From Bacteroidia bacterium (GTDB taxonomy: Bacteria > Bacteroidota > Bacteroidia > Bacteroidales > UBA5342), in the NCBI GenBank assembly GCA_030433225.1, contig JAUIMD010000008.1, forward strand, positions 1 through 14,889: a stretch of DNA of 14,889 nt. The letters are read 5' to 3'. The translations under genes were made by a program, and so were the position numbers. The first letter of the stretch is position 1. Every line of letters begins with the position of its first letter. The notes under the pieces are model-generated. The model did not search any database. It was not told where the DNA came from and saw nothing but the letters and a program-made list of their open reading frames with translations. Shown piece after piece: positions 1 through 7,493 of this stretch.

Positions 1-1
1 A

Positions 2-379
2 CCGAATGCTGACAGTGCTTTTGGTGCGTACCGTGCCAGCATACAGGCTAAAGGGTATTTTGTGCAGGACATTGGTTTTGTGGGGCTGTTTGCCAATTTT
101 GGCTTGGTTGGGGTGTTGTTATACCTCGCGCTATTGTATAAAGTGGTTACACACAAAGTTTCCCCCCAGTTTATGTATGCCAAACTGTTTATTTTGTGGA
201 CTTTTGGTGCATTCCTGCTTTCTCATACGCTTACCACCACCGTAATATTAAACAGTTTCTGCCTGTATCTATTGGAACTGGATTTTGAAAAAAACGGAGG
301 AGCAGCTTTAGCTGAATCGTCCAATGGATATGTTTTTTTTAACCGCAATAAAGTTCTTCCCGAACAAAAAAATGCGTAG
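2..379 (+). CDS. C-terminal end of a Wzy-like O-antigen/polysaccharide polymerase (5' end outside window)
   Basis: The reading frame is open from base 2 and ends at TAA-like stop TAG (377-379), giving the last 125 residues of a larger protein. The fragment has an extracytoplasmic-looking stretch ending in a YFVQDIGF segment. A hydrophobic span (about residues 26-47 of the fragment) and a second hydrophobic region (about 62-90) follow, and then a polar cytoplasmic tail. A D-[IV]-G-x-x-G-L-x-x-x-x-G-L-x-G pattern before the last membrane segments is common in Wzy polymerases and O-antigen ligase-like proteins. Members of this family join lipid-linked repeat units at the periplasmic face of the inner membrane. 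The glycosyltransferases that follow (11 bases to the next gene) fit this role. An O-antigen ligase or another polytopic polysaccharide protein is possible because most of the protein is missing. An 8-T tract lies near the end of the frame (333-340). Confidence 0.65.
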   Translation, partial: PNADSAFGAYRASIQAKGYFVQDIGFVGLFANFGLVGVLLYLALLYKVVTHKVSPQFMYAKLFILWTFGAFLLSHTLTTTVILNSFCLYLLELDFEKNGGAALAESSNGYVFFNRNKVLPEQKNA

Positions 380-390
380 CATCTAAACGT

Positions 391-1536
391 ATGAAACAAA
401 AAAATATACTGATCATTTCAGGTACTCCGTCACATCCGGTTACATCCGGTAGCAGTTCGTGCATCAATGCGTATTGCGAAATGCTTATAAACATGGGCTA
501 TCAGGTATCTTTTTTGTGGATATTAAACCACAATGCAAAGGTAGATACCCGCGCCATGGAGGAGTTTTGGGGCGATCGTTTATTCATTTTTAAAAAGAAA
601 CTGGTTCAAAAAATATACGAACACCTAATTCGTCGCACCTACTTTAAACTTACAGGGTATTATACCTTAGATGTGTTTGACCCCTGGGGAATGAAAGCAT
701 TTGTGCACAAACAAAAATTGCACGAAAAATTTGATGCCGTGGTTACCAATTACGTATACATATCAAAGGTGATGCGCCACTTTACGCGTGCCACCAAAGT
801 TTTGTACACGCACGATATTTTTACCCGAAGGTTTCAGCGCACCAAAGAAGAAATATACTCCATTACCGCAACACAGGAAGGTAAGGCGTTGAGCCGTGCC
901 GATGTTGTGCTTTCCATCCAGGAAAATGAAACCGTGTATTACAGCTACCTTACAAGTACCAACATATTAACGTCATACAGTTATTTTCCTATTTGTAAAA
1001 CCGGTTTTGTGGGCAACAACGCCCTGCTGTATTTCGGGGGGCCGAATACACACAACCTGGAGTCGTTAAATTGGTTTGTAACGGAAGTTTATACCCCGCT
1101 GCGTAAAGAGGGAGTGGATGTAAAACTCCTTATCGGGGGAAGCATTTGTAAAAAACTCACGCATTTGGAAGGGAAAGACAACATTGAACTTCTGGGACGT
1201 TTTGATGAGCTATCTGATTTTTATTCCCTGGGTGATTTAGCCATAAATCCAACCTACGGTGGGTCAGGACTAAAAATAAAATCGTTTGAGGCCATGGCCT
1301 ACGGTAAAGTACTTATTTCGCATCAGCATTGTATGGAGGGAATTTTTGACCGGCACAATGCCCCGATTTTTTCCGCACACAATGCCGAAGAATTTAAGGA
1401 AAAAATAAAGTACACACTGGCAAACAAAGAAGAAACGCGTGCGTTAAAAGAAGCATCTGTACAATACGTACAAAACCTAAACAAGGAAGTAGAACGGGTA
1501 TTTGAAGTTGCGCTAAGCACTAATACAGGTTCGTAA
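391..1536 (+). CDS. Family 4 glycosyltransferase (GT-B fold), surface polysaccharide synthesis
   Basis: This 381-residue protein has the two-domain GT-B layout. The N-terminal acceptor domain starts with a beta strand at residues 5-10 (NILIIS) and includes THDIF at 140-144. The C-terminal nucleotide-sugar domain runs from about 211 to 345. The donor-site signature is the glycine-rich GGSGLKIK at 290-297, followed by SFEAMAYGK at 298-306, where E300 matches the second glutamate of the family 4 EX7E pattern. The first position of that pattern is not a clear glutamate (NPTYGGSG), a form often seen in the Glyco_trans_1_4 subgroup. It probably transfers one sugar from a nucleotide-sugar to the lipid-linked repeat unit at the cytoplasmic face of the membrane. 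It lies 11 bases after the polymerase gene, so the two are probably co-transcribed. The donor and acceptor cannot be read from sequence alone. Confidence 0.87.
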   Translation: MKQKNILIISGTPSHPVTSGSSSCINAYCEMLINMGYQVSFLWILNHNAKVDTRAMEEFWGDRLFIFKKKLVQKIYEHLIRRTYFKLTGYYTLDVFDPWGMKAFVHKQKLHEKFDAVVTNYVYISKVMRHFTRATKVLYTHDIFTRRFQRTKEEIYSITATQEGKALSRADVVLSIQENETVYYSYLTSTNILTSYSYFPICKTGFVGNNALLYFGGPNTHNLESLNWFVTEVYTPLRKEGVDVKLLIGGSICKKLTHLEGKDNIELLGRFDELSDFYSLGDLAINPTYGGSGLKIKSFEAMAYGKVLISHQHCMEGIFDRHNAPIFSAHNAEEFKEKIKYTLANKEETRALKEASVQYVQNLNKEVERVFEVALSTNTGS

Positions 1537-1597
1537 CGTAGCTGCGCCCGTGTTGTATGCTGCATTTCAGTATATTAATATGCAGAAAAACAAGCTT

Positions 1598-2464
1598 ATG
1601 GAAGAAAGAAAAATTGCTGTACTCCTTACGTGTTTTAACCGAAAAGATAAAACCATTGCCTGCCTCAAATCCATGTACAATGCCGAATGGCCCGGAAATT
1701 TTTCCACAAAGGTATACCTGGTGGATGATGGATCAACGGATGGTACTGCCGATGCCGTAAAGGAGGCATTTCCTCAAGTACAGGTGATACGGGGTAGTGG
1801 AAGTTTGTTTTGGGCAGGTGGCATGCGAATGGCGTGGAATACCGCACGCTCGGAAGATACCTTTGATGCCTACCTGCTGCTTAACGATGATGTGGAGCTG
1901 GTTCCAACCTTTTTAAACGGAATTTTGGAAACCGAAAAAGTAGCCCTGAGCGAAAAAGGCAAGAAAGGAATTTACACCTCGGCCACCTTCGATGAACACA
2001 GTAAAAAGTACACCTACGGTGGGGCTGTAATTTTGCAAAATCATTTTATTATGAAGGCAAAAAGAATACAGCCTACTGATAAACCGCAACCTTGCGACAT
2101 GACCAATGCCAATATTCTTTGGGTGGATGGATCGGTGGTAAAACAAATGGGAATATTTGATACCACCTTTACGCATGGCATTGCCGATTACGATTATGCC
2201 CTTTCGGCAAAAAAATATAAGATTCCGGTTTACCTTACCCCCGGTTTCGGAGGGGTGTGCATAAACGATCATGGGGTAACGTGGGAATCAGGAAAAAAGT
2301 CGCTGAAACAACGTATTCAATTTCTGAAAAGTCCTAAAGGCTTGGCATACAGCGAGTACTTGTATTACATCAGAAAACATTTTCCGTTGTATTATCCATA
2401 CTCCTTTACCATGCTCTGGCTAAAAACTTTTTTCCCATCCATTTGGGATAGGTACAAAAATTAA
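1598..2464 (+). CDS. Family 2 glycosyltransferase (GT-A fold)
   Basis: From the chosen ATG the product has 288 residues. The frame extends upstream to a GTG at 1550 and an ATG at 1580. I prefer 1598 because the first core beta strand (KIAVLLTCFNR, from residue 5) then starts close to the N-terminus, as is usual in GT2 enzymes; the 1580 start is a fair alternative. Motifs in order are VDDGSTDGT (42-50), which binds the nucleotide; FWAGGMRMAW (71-80); LLLNDDVEL (93-101), the metal-binding DxD equivalent; and ADYDYALSAKK (196-206), which matches the acceptor-side D-x-D-x-x-x-R/K region. The order resembles rhamnosyl- and other deoxysugar transferases of O-antigen clusters, but the sugar is not certain. 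The gene sits between two GT4 genes, so it likely adds one residue of the same repeat unit. Confidence 0.86.
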   Translation: MEERKIAVLLTCFNRKDKTIACLKSMYNAEWPGNFSTKVYLVDDGSTDGTADAVKEAFPQVQVIRGSGSLFWAGGMRMAWNTARSEDTFDAYLLLNDDVELVPTFLNGILETEKVALSEKGKKGIYTSATFDEHSKKYTYGGAVILQNHFIMKAKRIQPTDKPQPCDMTNANILWVDGSVVKQMGIFDTTFTHGIADYDYALSAKKYKIPVYLTPGFGGVCINDHGVTWESGKKSLKQRIQFLKSPKGLAYSEYLYYIRKHFPLYYPYSFTMLWLKTFFPSIWDRYKN

Positions 2465-2585
2465 AAACCACTTTTTTAATGGGGGTTCGGCAAACCAATC
2501 CTCCAATATTTCGTTAAAGTGTGTAAACAACCCTTTGATGTATTTATGGGGAAAACTGACGAATAAGGTACCGACAAAGTAAAAA
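2465..2585. other. 121-base spacer inside the polysaccharide operon, no clear promoter
   Basis: This is the largest gap inside the glycosyltransferase run. I see no TAnnTTTG -7 element in it. An AT-only inverted repeat (ATTAAAAA at 2460-2467 and TTTTTAAT at 2473-2480) spans the stop codon of the GT2 gene. It is AT-rich and probably too weak to be a terminator. The minus strand is open across this gap and into both flanking genes (61 codons, 2420-2605), but I do not recognise the translation. Confidence 0.35.
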
Positions 2586-3686
2586 ATGAAACCTAAAGCT
2601 GTCATATTTTATACCTACCTGCCTCCCTGGAGAATTGATGTATTCAATGAAATGGGGAAGTACTACGACCTGCATATTATTTTTTTGGATGCAGAGATTG
2701 AAAATTTTAAATACGACCGCGACCTGCTGGTGTCAAAACTGCACGTACCGCACACTTTTTATAATGTAGGATTTAAAATTGGCGCTCGTCCCGTAAGGCT
2801 GGGACTGCTTCGGTTGTTGAAAAAACATAAACCCGCGGTGGTTTTTTCGCACGAATATTCACCCAGCAGTTATTTCCTTTCGCTTTTTAAACGCTTAAAA
2901 CTGTTTTCTTATCAGCTGATTATAACCACATCAGATAATGTGCAAATGGCCAAAAGCGCAGGCGGGGTAAAAGCACTTATCCGAAAAAAGGTGTTGCAGC
3001 ATTCCACAGGGCTGGTCGTGTACAGCGAAGAGGTAAAATCATGGTATGCATCGCGGTTTCGCCATTTGAACATCGGCATTTGCCCGAACATACAAAACCC
3101 AAAATCGTTGCGGCTTGAGTTACCCGAGCTTAAACTAAAGGCACAAAACTTACGTGCACAATACAATATCCACCATAAAAAATGCCTGCTTTATGTGGGG
3201 CGTTTGGCCCAGGTAAAAGGTTTGGATGTGTTATTGGAAGCCTTTGCAGAAGCCAATTTGCAGGATACTGTTTTGGTGCTTGTTGGAAAAGGGCCCAAAG
3301 AACAGGAATTAATGGAGCAGGCAAAGCAGCTGGGCATTGAGAATAAGGTGCATTTTGCAGGCTTTTGCGCCGGGGGTGATTTATACAGCTGGTATGTACT
3401 GGCCGATTTGTTTGTTTTGCCAAGCCGATACGAGCCCTTTGGTGCCGTAGTGAATGAAGCATTAATTTATGGCTGTCCGGTTTTGGCAAGTAGATATATT
3501 GGGGCATTGGACTTTATTGATGAAGGAAAAAACGGTGAAATTTTTGACCCGCTGAATAAGCCGGATTTTGTGGAAACATTGAGCAGCGGTGTTCGTAGAT
3601 ATGCTGACTTTAATCCCGATAAAAAAAATCTGATGATTCGTGAATTTGATGCGTACGTATTGACGTTTAAAACCATAACTGAATAG
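2586..3686 (+). CDS. Family 4 glycosyltransferase with complete EX7E motif
   Basis: This 366-residue GT-B protein opens with a beta strand and an acceptor-side loop (VIFYTYLPPWRIDVFNEM, about residues 6-23), a form common among O-antigen GT4 enzymes. The donor-binding half begins at VGRLAQVKGLDVLLEAF (204-220) and ends with RYEPFGAVVNEAL (281-293). In that last motif E283 and E291 form the EX7E pair that contacts the nucleotide-sugar. The length is normal for the family. It probably adds one sugar to the growing lipid-linked repeat unit in the cytoplasm. One base separates its TAG stop from the GTG start of the acetyltransferase, which implies translational coupling. The specific sugar and linkage cannot be told. 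Confidence 0.9.
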   Translation: MKPKAVIFYTYLPPWRIDVFNEMGKYYDLHIIFLDAEIENFKYDRDLLVSKLHVPHTFYNVGFKIGARPVRLGLLRLLKKHKPAVVFSHEYSPSSYFLSLFKRLKLFSYQLIITTSDNVQMAKSAGGVKALIRKKVLQHSTGLVVYSEEVKSWYASRFRHLNIGICPNIQNPKSLRLELPELKLKAQNLRAQYNIHHKKCLLYVGRLAQVKGLDVLLEAFAEANLQDTVLVLVGKGPKEQELMEQAKQLGIENKVHFAGFCAGGDLYSWYVLADLFVLPSRYEPFGAVVNEALIYGCPVLASRYIGALDFIDEGKNGEIFDPLNKPDFVETLSSGVRRYADFNPDKKNLMIREFDAYVLTFKTITE

Positions 3687-3687
3687 C

Positions 3688-4260
3688 GTGAAAATAGAAT
3701 ATACCAATATCCCTAAGGGCGTTAGCAAACCAAAGTTTGTACTCAATTACCTTGTGAATAACCTGAGAACCTGGTACTTTTTTCATGTGAAATTTCCATG
3801 GGTGAAGTATAACGGTTTTGTGCGGGTAATGTCGCATACGCGTTTTGCTAAAAACCGCCACATAACGCTCGGCAACAAAGTACAGTTTGGTAAATTGTGC
3901 AGTGTTTCAACCGATGTGGAAATTGGAAACAACGTATTGATTGCAGCCAGGGTATGTTTTGTAGGAAAATATGACCACGAAACCCATATTCCGGGGTTAG
4001 CCATTTGGGACTCGCCTCGCGGTACCGATGAGGTTACCCGGGTAGATGATGATGTGTGGATAGGGCATGGAAGCATAATTCTGGCCGGTGTACACATTGG
4101 AAAAGGTGCCGTTGTGGCAGCCGGATCCCTGGTTACCAAAAACATTCCTGCCTGTGAAATTTGGGGCGGCGTTCCTGCCAAAAAAATAAAAGACCGGTTT
4201 AATTCCGAATCAGATAAAAAACAACACCTCGACTTTTTAAACGAATCTCACAACAAGTAA
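3688..4260 (+). CDS. Hexapeptide-repeat (LbH) O-acetyltransferase, WbbJ/NodL/CysE-like
   Basis: The product has 190 residues from a GTG start placed one base after the previous stop; the next in-frame ATG (residue 48) would remove part of the conserved N-terminal region. From about residue 58 to 155 the sequence is built of imperfect hexapeptide turns (for example ITLGNKVQFG, VEIGNNVLIA, VWIGHGSIIL, VHIGKGAVVAAG), which form a left-handed beta-helix trimer. An insertion loop at 94-117 carries YDHETH, where H97 is the likely catalytic base. The end has the family hallmark GGVPAKKIKDRF (160-171). Relatives move an acetyl group from acetyl-CoA to a sugar hydroxyl or amino group. Position in the cluster suggests O-acetylation of the repeat unit, though acetylation of a precursor sugar is also possible. 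Confidence 0.88.
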   Translation: MKIEYTNIPKGVSKPKFVLNYLVNNLRTWYFFHVKFPWVKYNGFVRVMSHTRFAKNRHITLGNKVQFGKLCSVSTDVEIGNNVLIAARVCFVGKYDHETHIPGLAIWDSPRGTDEVTRVDDDVWIGHGSIILAGVHIGKGAVVAAGSLVTKNIPACEIWGGVPAKKIKDRFNSESDKKQHLDFLNESHNK

Positions 4261-4291
4261 CTCCTGACAGGACAGAAACCTTGCGTAAACC

Positions 4292-5467
4292 ATGAAAAAA
4301 CTTGGAATAGTAACAGTTTGTAAAACGTATAATTTTGGTGCTGAATTACAGGCCTTTGCTTTGCAAAGAAAGCTGGCAGATTTAGGATACGATGCGGAAG
4401 TAATCAACTACCTGTACTATAAAAACAGCAGACACATACCTTCCAAAGCTTCGAAACCGCTAACCAACTTTCCAAAATCGTATAAAATAAAGGCGTATTT
4501 TTTATACCATATTTTTACCCCTTTTATTTATGAAACCATACTTCCTTTATTTAGTGGAAATCTGAAACGCAAGCTGAAACGTTTTGTGGATTTTCACCGG
4601 AAGCATACCCAATTTTCGAAGGAATACAGAAGCTTTCAACAACTTTACGATGCAAACTTACCGTACGATGTGGTAATTGCCGGAAGCGACCAATTGTGGA
4701 ATCCTGCCACGGGAACCTCGTTAAAGCCATACTTTTTAACCTTTGCAAAGGGTAAAATGAAAAAGATTTCCTACGCATCCAGTTTTGGTGTGGCAGAAAT
4801 TCAGCCTGAATATCAAAACATTTACCGGGAGTTGTTGAGCAACCTCGACGAGATTGGTGTGCGGGAAACGCAGGGCGTAGCCATGGTAAAACAACTGCTT
4901 CCCGATAAAACAGTAACTCAGGTTTTAGATCCAACCTTGCTGTTAACCAAAGAAAACTGGATGAAGGTTGTCAATACCACCGAATCCTACAACTATCCGC
5001 CCAGCTATATTCTCATTTATCAATTGTCCACTTCCAATGGAATTGTAAACCAGGCTCGCGTACTATCGAACGAAACGGGCTTACCGGTGCTGCGAATTTG
5101 CAAACGACCTCTTATGGCGGAAAAAGACGAGGGCATTACCAATGTGTTGGATGCCGGTCCGGCAGAATACATTCACTTGTTTTTAAATGCGGCATTGGTG
5201 CTGACCAACTCTTTTCACGGCACGGCATTTTCCGTAAATTTTGAAATTCCTTTTTACACCATCTTATCAAAAAAGAAGAAGAACAATTCGCGTTTGTCAA
5301 GTTTTTTACGCCTGGTAAACCTTGAGCAACAACTTATTTTTGAGGAAAGCATTGTTGACAAACAACTAGGAATGCCACAAATAGATTTTGTGGAAGCACG
5401 CGCAACTCTTCTGGATGAGAAAAAGAAATCGTTGGAGTACCTAACCAAGGCCATAGATCATGATTAA
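4292..5467 (+). CDS. Polysaccharide pyruvyl transferase family protein
   Basis: This 391-residue protein has the landmarks of the polysaccharide pyruvyl transferase family. They are an N-terminal strand and YNFGAELQAFAL (13-24), VVIAGSDQLWNPATG (127-141), ISYASSFG (159-166), VREТQG-type segment at 190-195, VLDPTLLL (211-218), and TNSFHGTAFS (305-314) in the second Rossmann-like half. Family members move a pyruvyl ketal from phosphoenolpyruvate to a sugar, which makes the polymer acidic. The family also includes proteins with other or unknown roles, so the reaction is inferred from family and context. The stop overlaps the start of the next gene by 8 bases, which suggests translational coupling. 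Intact catalytic-looking motifs and normal length argue against a pseudogene. Residues 326-332 are a run of K and N encoded by an A-rich stretch. Confidence 0.88.
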   Translation: MKKLGIVTVCKTYNFGAELQAFALQRKLADLGYDAEVINYLYYKNSRHIPSKASKPLTNFPKSYKIKAYFLYHIFTPFIYETILPLFSGNLKRKLKRFVDFHRKHTQFSKEYRSFQQLYDANLPYDVVIAGSDQLWNPATGTSLKPYFLTFAKGKMKKISYASSFGVAEIQPEYQNIYRELLSNLDEIGVRETQGVAMVKQLLPDKTVTQVLDPTLLLTKENWMKVVNTTESYNYPPSYILIYQLSTSNGIVNQARVLSNETGLPVLRICKRPLMAEKDEGITNVLDAGPAEYIHLFLNAALVLTNSFHGTAFSVNFEIPFYTILSKKKKNNSRLSSFLRLVNLEQQLIFEESIVDKQLGMPQIDFVEARATLLDEKKKSLEYLTKAIDHD

Positions 5468-6695
5468 TGTATTGGTAAATGCATACGCTTGTGCGCCTAA
5501 TATGGGGTCGGAACCCGGTATGGCCTGGAACTGGATTGTTAACCTGGCCCGGTATTGCCGTTTACATGTAATAACCGAAGGCGAATGGCAAACAGAAATT
5601 GAAACGGTAATGGCAACCCTTGAGGTAAAGGAAAACGTGACCTTTTATTACCTGCCTGTTACCGACGAAATACGTCACATGTGCTGGAACCAGGGAGATT
5701 GGCGCTTTTACTACCACTACCGAAAATGGCAAAAAAGAGCCCTGAAACTCGGGCAGACGATTGTAAAAAAAGAACCCATCGATGTGGTACATCAGTTGAA
5801 CATGATTGGTTTTCGTGAGCCCGGTTATTTTTGGAAAATTAAGTCGAAACCCTTTGTTTGGGGACCTTTGGATGCCAAAGAAAAATTTCCGTTGGCATAT
5901 GCCGAAAATGCCGGACTTAAGGTGAAGGCTTTTATTCGGTTGAAAAACCTCATTACAAAGGGGCAACTTATGGGGGCTCAAAGGGTGAGAAAAGCAGTAA
6001 GCCATGCAGAGGCCTTGTTTGCTGCCTCTTCCAATACCCGTGAAGCCTTGCTAAAATACTTTGGAAAGGATGCCATTTTGTTGAACGAAACCGGATGTTA
6101 CCCCTCAAAAGCTGCCAATGTAACCTTTTCAAAGGAGGGGGAAACCCTGAACTTGCTTTGGGTTGGTAAATTCGATTTCAGAAAACAACTGGAATTGGCA
6201 TTGGAGGTAATTGCGAAACTAAAACACCTGGATGTAGCCCTGCATGTAGTGGGTAAAGACGACGGTGAGGAAGGAAAATTTTACAAGCAAATGGCTGCAA
6301 ACCTGGGAATACAGGAAAAGTGTATCTGGTACGGACTTATTCCCCACGCCAGGGTGCAGGAATTAATGCGGTCAAGCGATGTATTCTTTTTTACCAGTGT
6401 AGCCGAAGGTACCCCGCACGTTGTACTTGAAGCCATTGGAAACAGACTGCCGGTGGTATGTTTTAATACCTGCGGACAGGGAGATGTGGTGGATGAATCG
6501 GTAGGGGCAAAAATTAACCTGTCCACCCCCGAAAAATCGATTGCCGAATTTTCCGAACTCCTGGAAGGTTTGTTTCATAACCGCGCTCGTATTCTTCAGT
6601 TTTCCGAAGCGTGTGAGGCGCACCAGCTTAAACACAGTTGGACACATAAGGCTGAAGTAATGCTGGATACGTATAAAAATATATTGGCAAAGTAA
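5460..6695 (+). CDS. Family 4 glycosyltransferase, third of the cluster
   Basis: The start codon lies inside the 3' end of the pyruvyl transferase gene (8-base overlap). The 411-residue protein begins NAYACAPNMGSEPGMAWNW (7-25), a glycine-containing acceptor loop typical of one GT4 subgroup (NAYAC-P-GSEPG). The donor domain shows LLWVGKFDFRKQLELAL (232-248), LHVVGKDDG (261-269), and SVAEGTPHVVLEAIGN (313-328), with E316 and E324 forming the EX7E pair. It should act at the cytoplasmic membrane face and add one sugar to the lipid-linked intermediate. The insertion between residues 60 and 130 (rich in W, Y and R) is longer than in the other two GT4 proteins here and may shape acceptor choice. 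It is probably the last GT4 step or a branch transferase; the order of action does not follow from gene order. Confidence 0.9.
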   Translation: MINVLVNAYACAPNMGSEPGMAWNWIVNLARYCRLHVITEGEWQTEIETVMATLEVKENVTFYYLPVTDEIRHMCWNQGDWRFYYHYRKWQKRALKLGQTIVKKEPIDVVHQLNMIGFREPGYFWKIKSKPFVWGPLDAKEKFPLAYAENAGLKVKAFIRLKNLITKGQLMGAQRVRKAVSHAEALFAASSNTREALLKYFGKDAILLNETGCYPSKAANVTFSKEGETLNLLWVGKFDFRKQLELALEVIAKLKHLDVALHVVGKDDGEEGKFYKQMAANLGIQEKCIWYGLIPHARVQELMRSSDVFFFTSVAEGTPHVVLEAIGNRLPVVCFNTCGQGDVVDESVGAKINLSTPEKSIAEFSELLEGLFHNRARILQFSEACEAHQLKHSWTHKAEVMLDTYKNILAK

Positions 6696-6698
6696 CCC

Positions 6699-6732
6699 CT
6701 CCGGGCACCTGTTTTGTAATGTTACCCGGGAG
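6699..6732 (+). other. GC-rich imperfect hairpin between GT4 and WecG-type genes
   Basis: CTCCGGG (6699-6705) can pair with CCCGGGAG (6725-6732) with one bulged G, around a loop of about 19 bases. It stands out in an otherwise AT-leaning spacer of 75 bases. No T-run follows, so it is not a standard intrinsic terminator. It could slow 3' exonuclease decay or partly attenuate expression of the last gene, or have no role. Confidence 0.25.
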
Positions 6733-6770
6733 CGTTCCTAGCCCTCAACAATACCTAAATACGATGTGAT

Positions 6771-7493
6771 ATGCTTAGAAAGTTTGATGTATTTGATAAA
6801 GAATTAAACTCCTTACCAAACGATCAAAAATTATTGATAGGTACGATCAATGCCTTTTCCTATAACGTTTCGTTAAAAGATAATGCCTTTAATAATGCGC
6901 TTTTGCATTGCGATGTATTAATTCCTGATGGGGTAAGTGTGGTAATGGCTTTGCGTTTGTTAAAAGGGAAAAAACTAAAAAAAATAGCCGGCGCCGACCT
7001 GTTTTATTACGAAATGAAACGCCTGAACGCCTCCGGGGGAAAATGCATGTTTTTGGGAAGTAGTGAAGCCGTATTGGCAAAAATCTATGCCCGTGCGCAA
7101 AAGGAATTTCCCAATGTGCAGGTGAAAACCTATTCTCCGCCCTTTAAGCCGGTGTTCAGTGACCAAGACAATGCAGCCATGGTTAAGGAGGTGAACGACT
7201 TTGCCCCGGATGTTTTATTTGTAGGAATGACAGCGCCCAAGCAGGAGAAATGGGCCGATCAAAATTATGAAGCTTTGCAAACCGGGCATATCTGTTGCAT
7301 TGGTGCGGTTTTTGATTTTTATGCAGGAACGGTTAAAAGGGCTCCGCACTGGATGATAAACATTGGCTTGGAATGGCTGTACCGTTTGATTAAAGAACCC
7401 AAACGAATGTGGCGTCGCTATTTAATTGGAAATGTATATTTTATCTATAATATTTTTGTAGAAAAGATGGTGACCCGACGGGCTAATATTTAA
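6771..7493 (+). CDS. WecG/TagA/CpsF family glycosyltransferase (GT26)
   Basis: The 240-residue length and motif order fit this family. They are TINAFSYN (25-32; the T-x-N substrate pocket), IPDGVSVV (51-58), KKIAGADLFY (70-79), CMFLGSS (92-98), VLFVGMTAPKQEKW (148-161), GAVFDFYAGTVKRAP (178-192), and GLEWLYRLIKEPKRMWRRYL (199-218). In characterised TagA the aspartate of the PDG motif is the proposed catalytic base, here D53. WecG and TagA move N-acetylmannosamine or its uronic acid from UDP to a lipid-linked GlcNAc early in synthesis; related enzymes in capsule clusters use other sugars. The C-terminal basic and hydrophobic region is the part that helps membrane-bound relatives become active at the membrane. 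It ends the + strand run, 75 bases after the last GT4. Its last 11 bases overlap the convergent hydrolase gene. Confidence 0.92.
   Translation: MLRKFDVFDKELNSLPNDQKLLIGTINAFSYNVSLKDNAFNNALLHCDVLIPDGVSVVMALRLLKGKKLKKIAGADLFYYEMKRLNASGGKCMFLGSSEAVLAKIYARAQKEFPNVQVKTYSPPFKPVFSDQDNAAMVKEVNDFAPDVLFVGMTAPKQEKWADQNYEALQTGHICCIGAVFDFYAGTVKRAPHWMINIGLEWLYRLIKEPKRMWRRYLIGNVYFIYNIFVEKMVTRRANI

Noticed and set aside
333..340. Eight-T tract near the end of the polymerase gene, possible phase-variation slip site
   Set aside because: The tract is short and only about 13 codons from the stop, so slippage would alter little beyond the polar tail.
432..450. Short tandem repeat ACATCCGGT twice, 10 bases apart
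   Set aside because: Only two copies, inside a coding region, and explained by the encoded HPVTSG residues; nothing else supports a repeat array.
1550..1597. N-terminal extension of the GT2 protein from the GTG at 1550
   Set aside because: It adds 16 residues before the first core strand with no family-like content; ATG 1598 (or 1580) gives a normal GT2 N-terminus.
3783..4181. Long minus-strand open frame (132 codons) inside the acetyltransferase gene
   Set aside because: It is antisense to a gene with strong hexapeptide motifs and has no recognisable motif itself; similar minus-strand frames in other genes here are likewise shadows.
6699..6732. Intrinsic terminator before the WecG-type gene
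   Set aside because: The hairpin is imperfect, has a long loop and no T-run, so it is kept only as a hairpin of unknown role.
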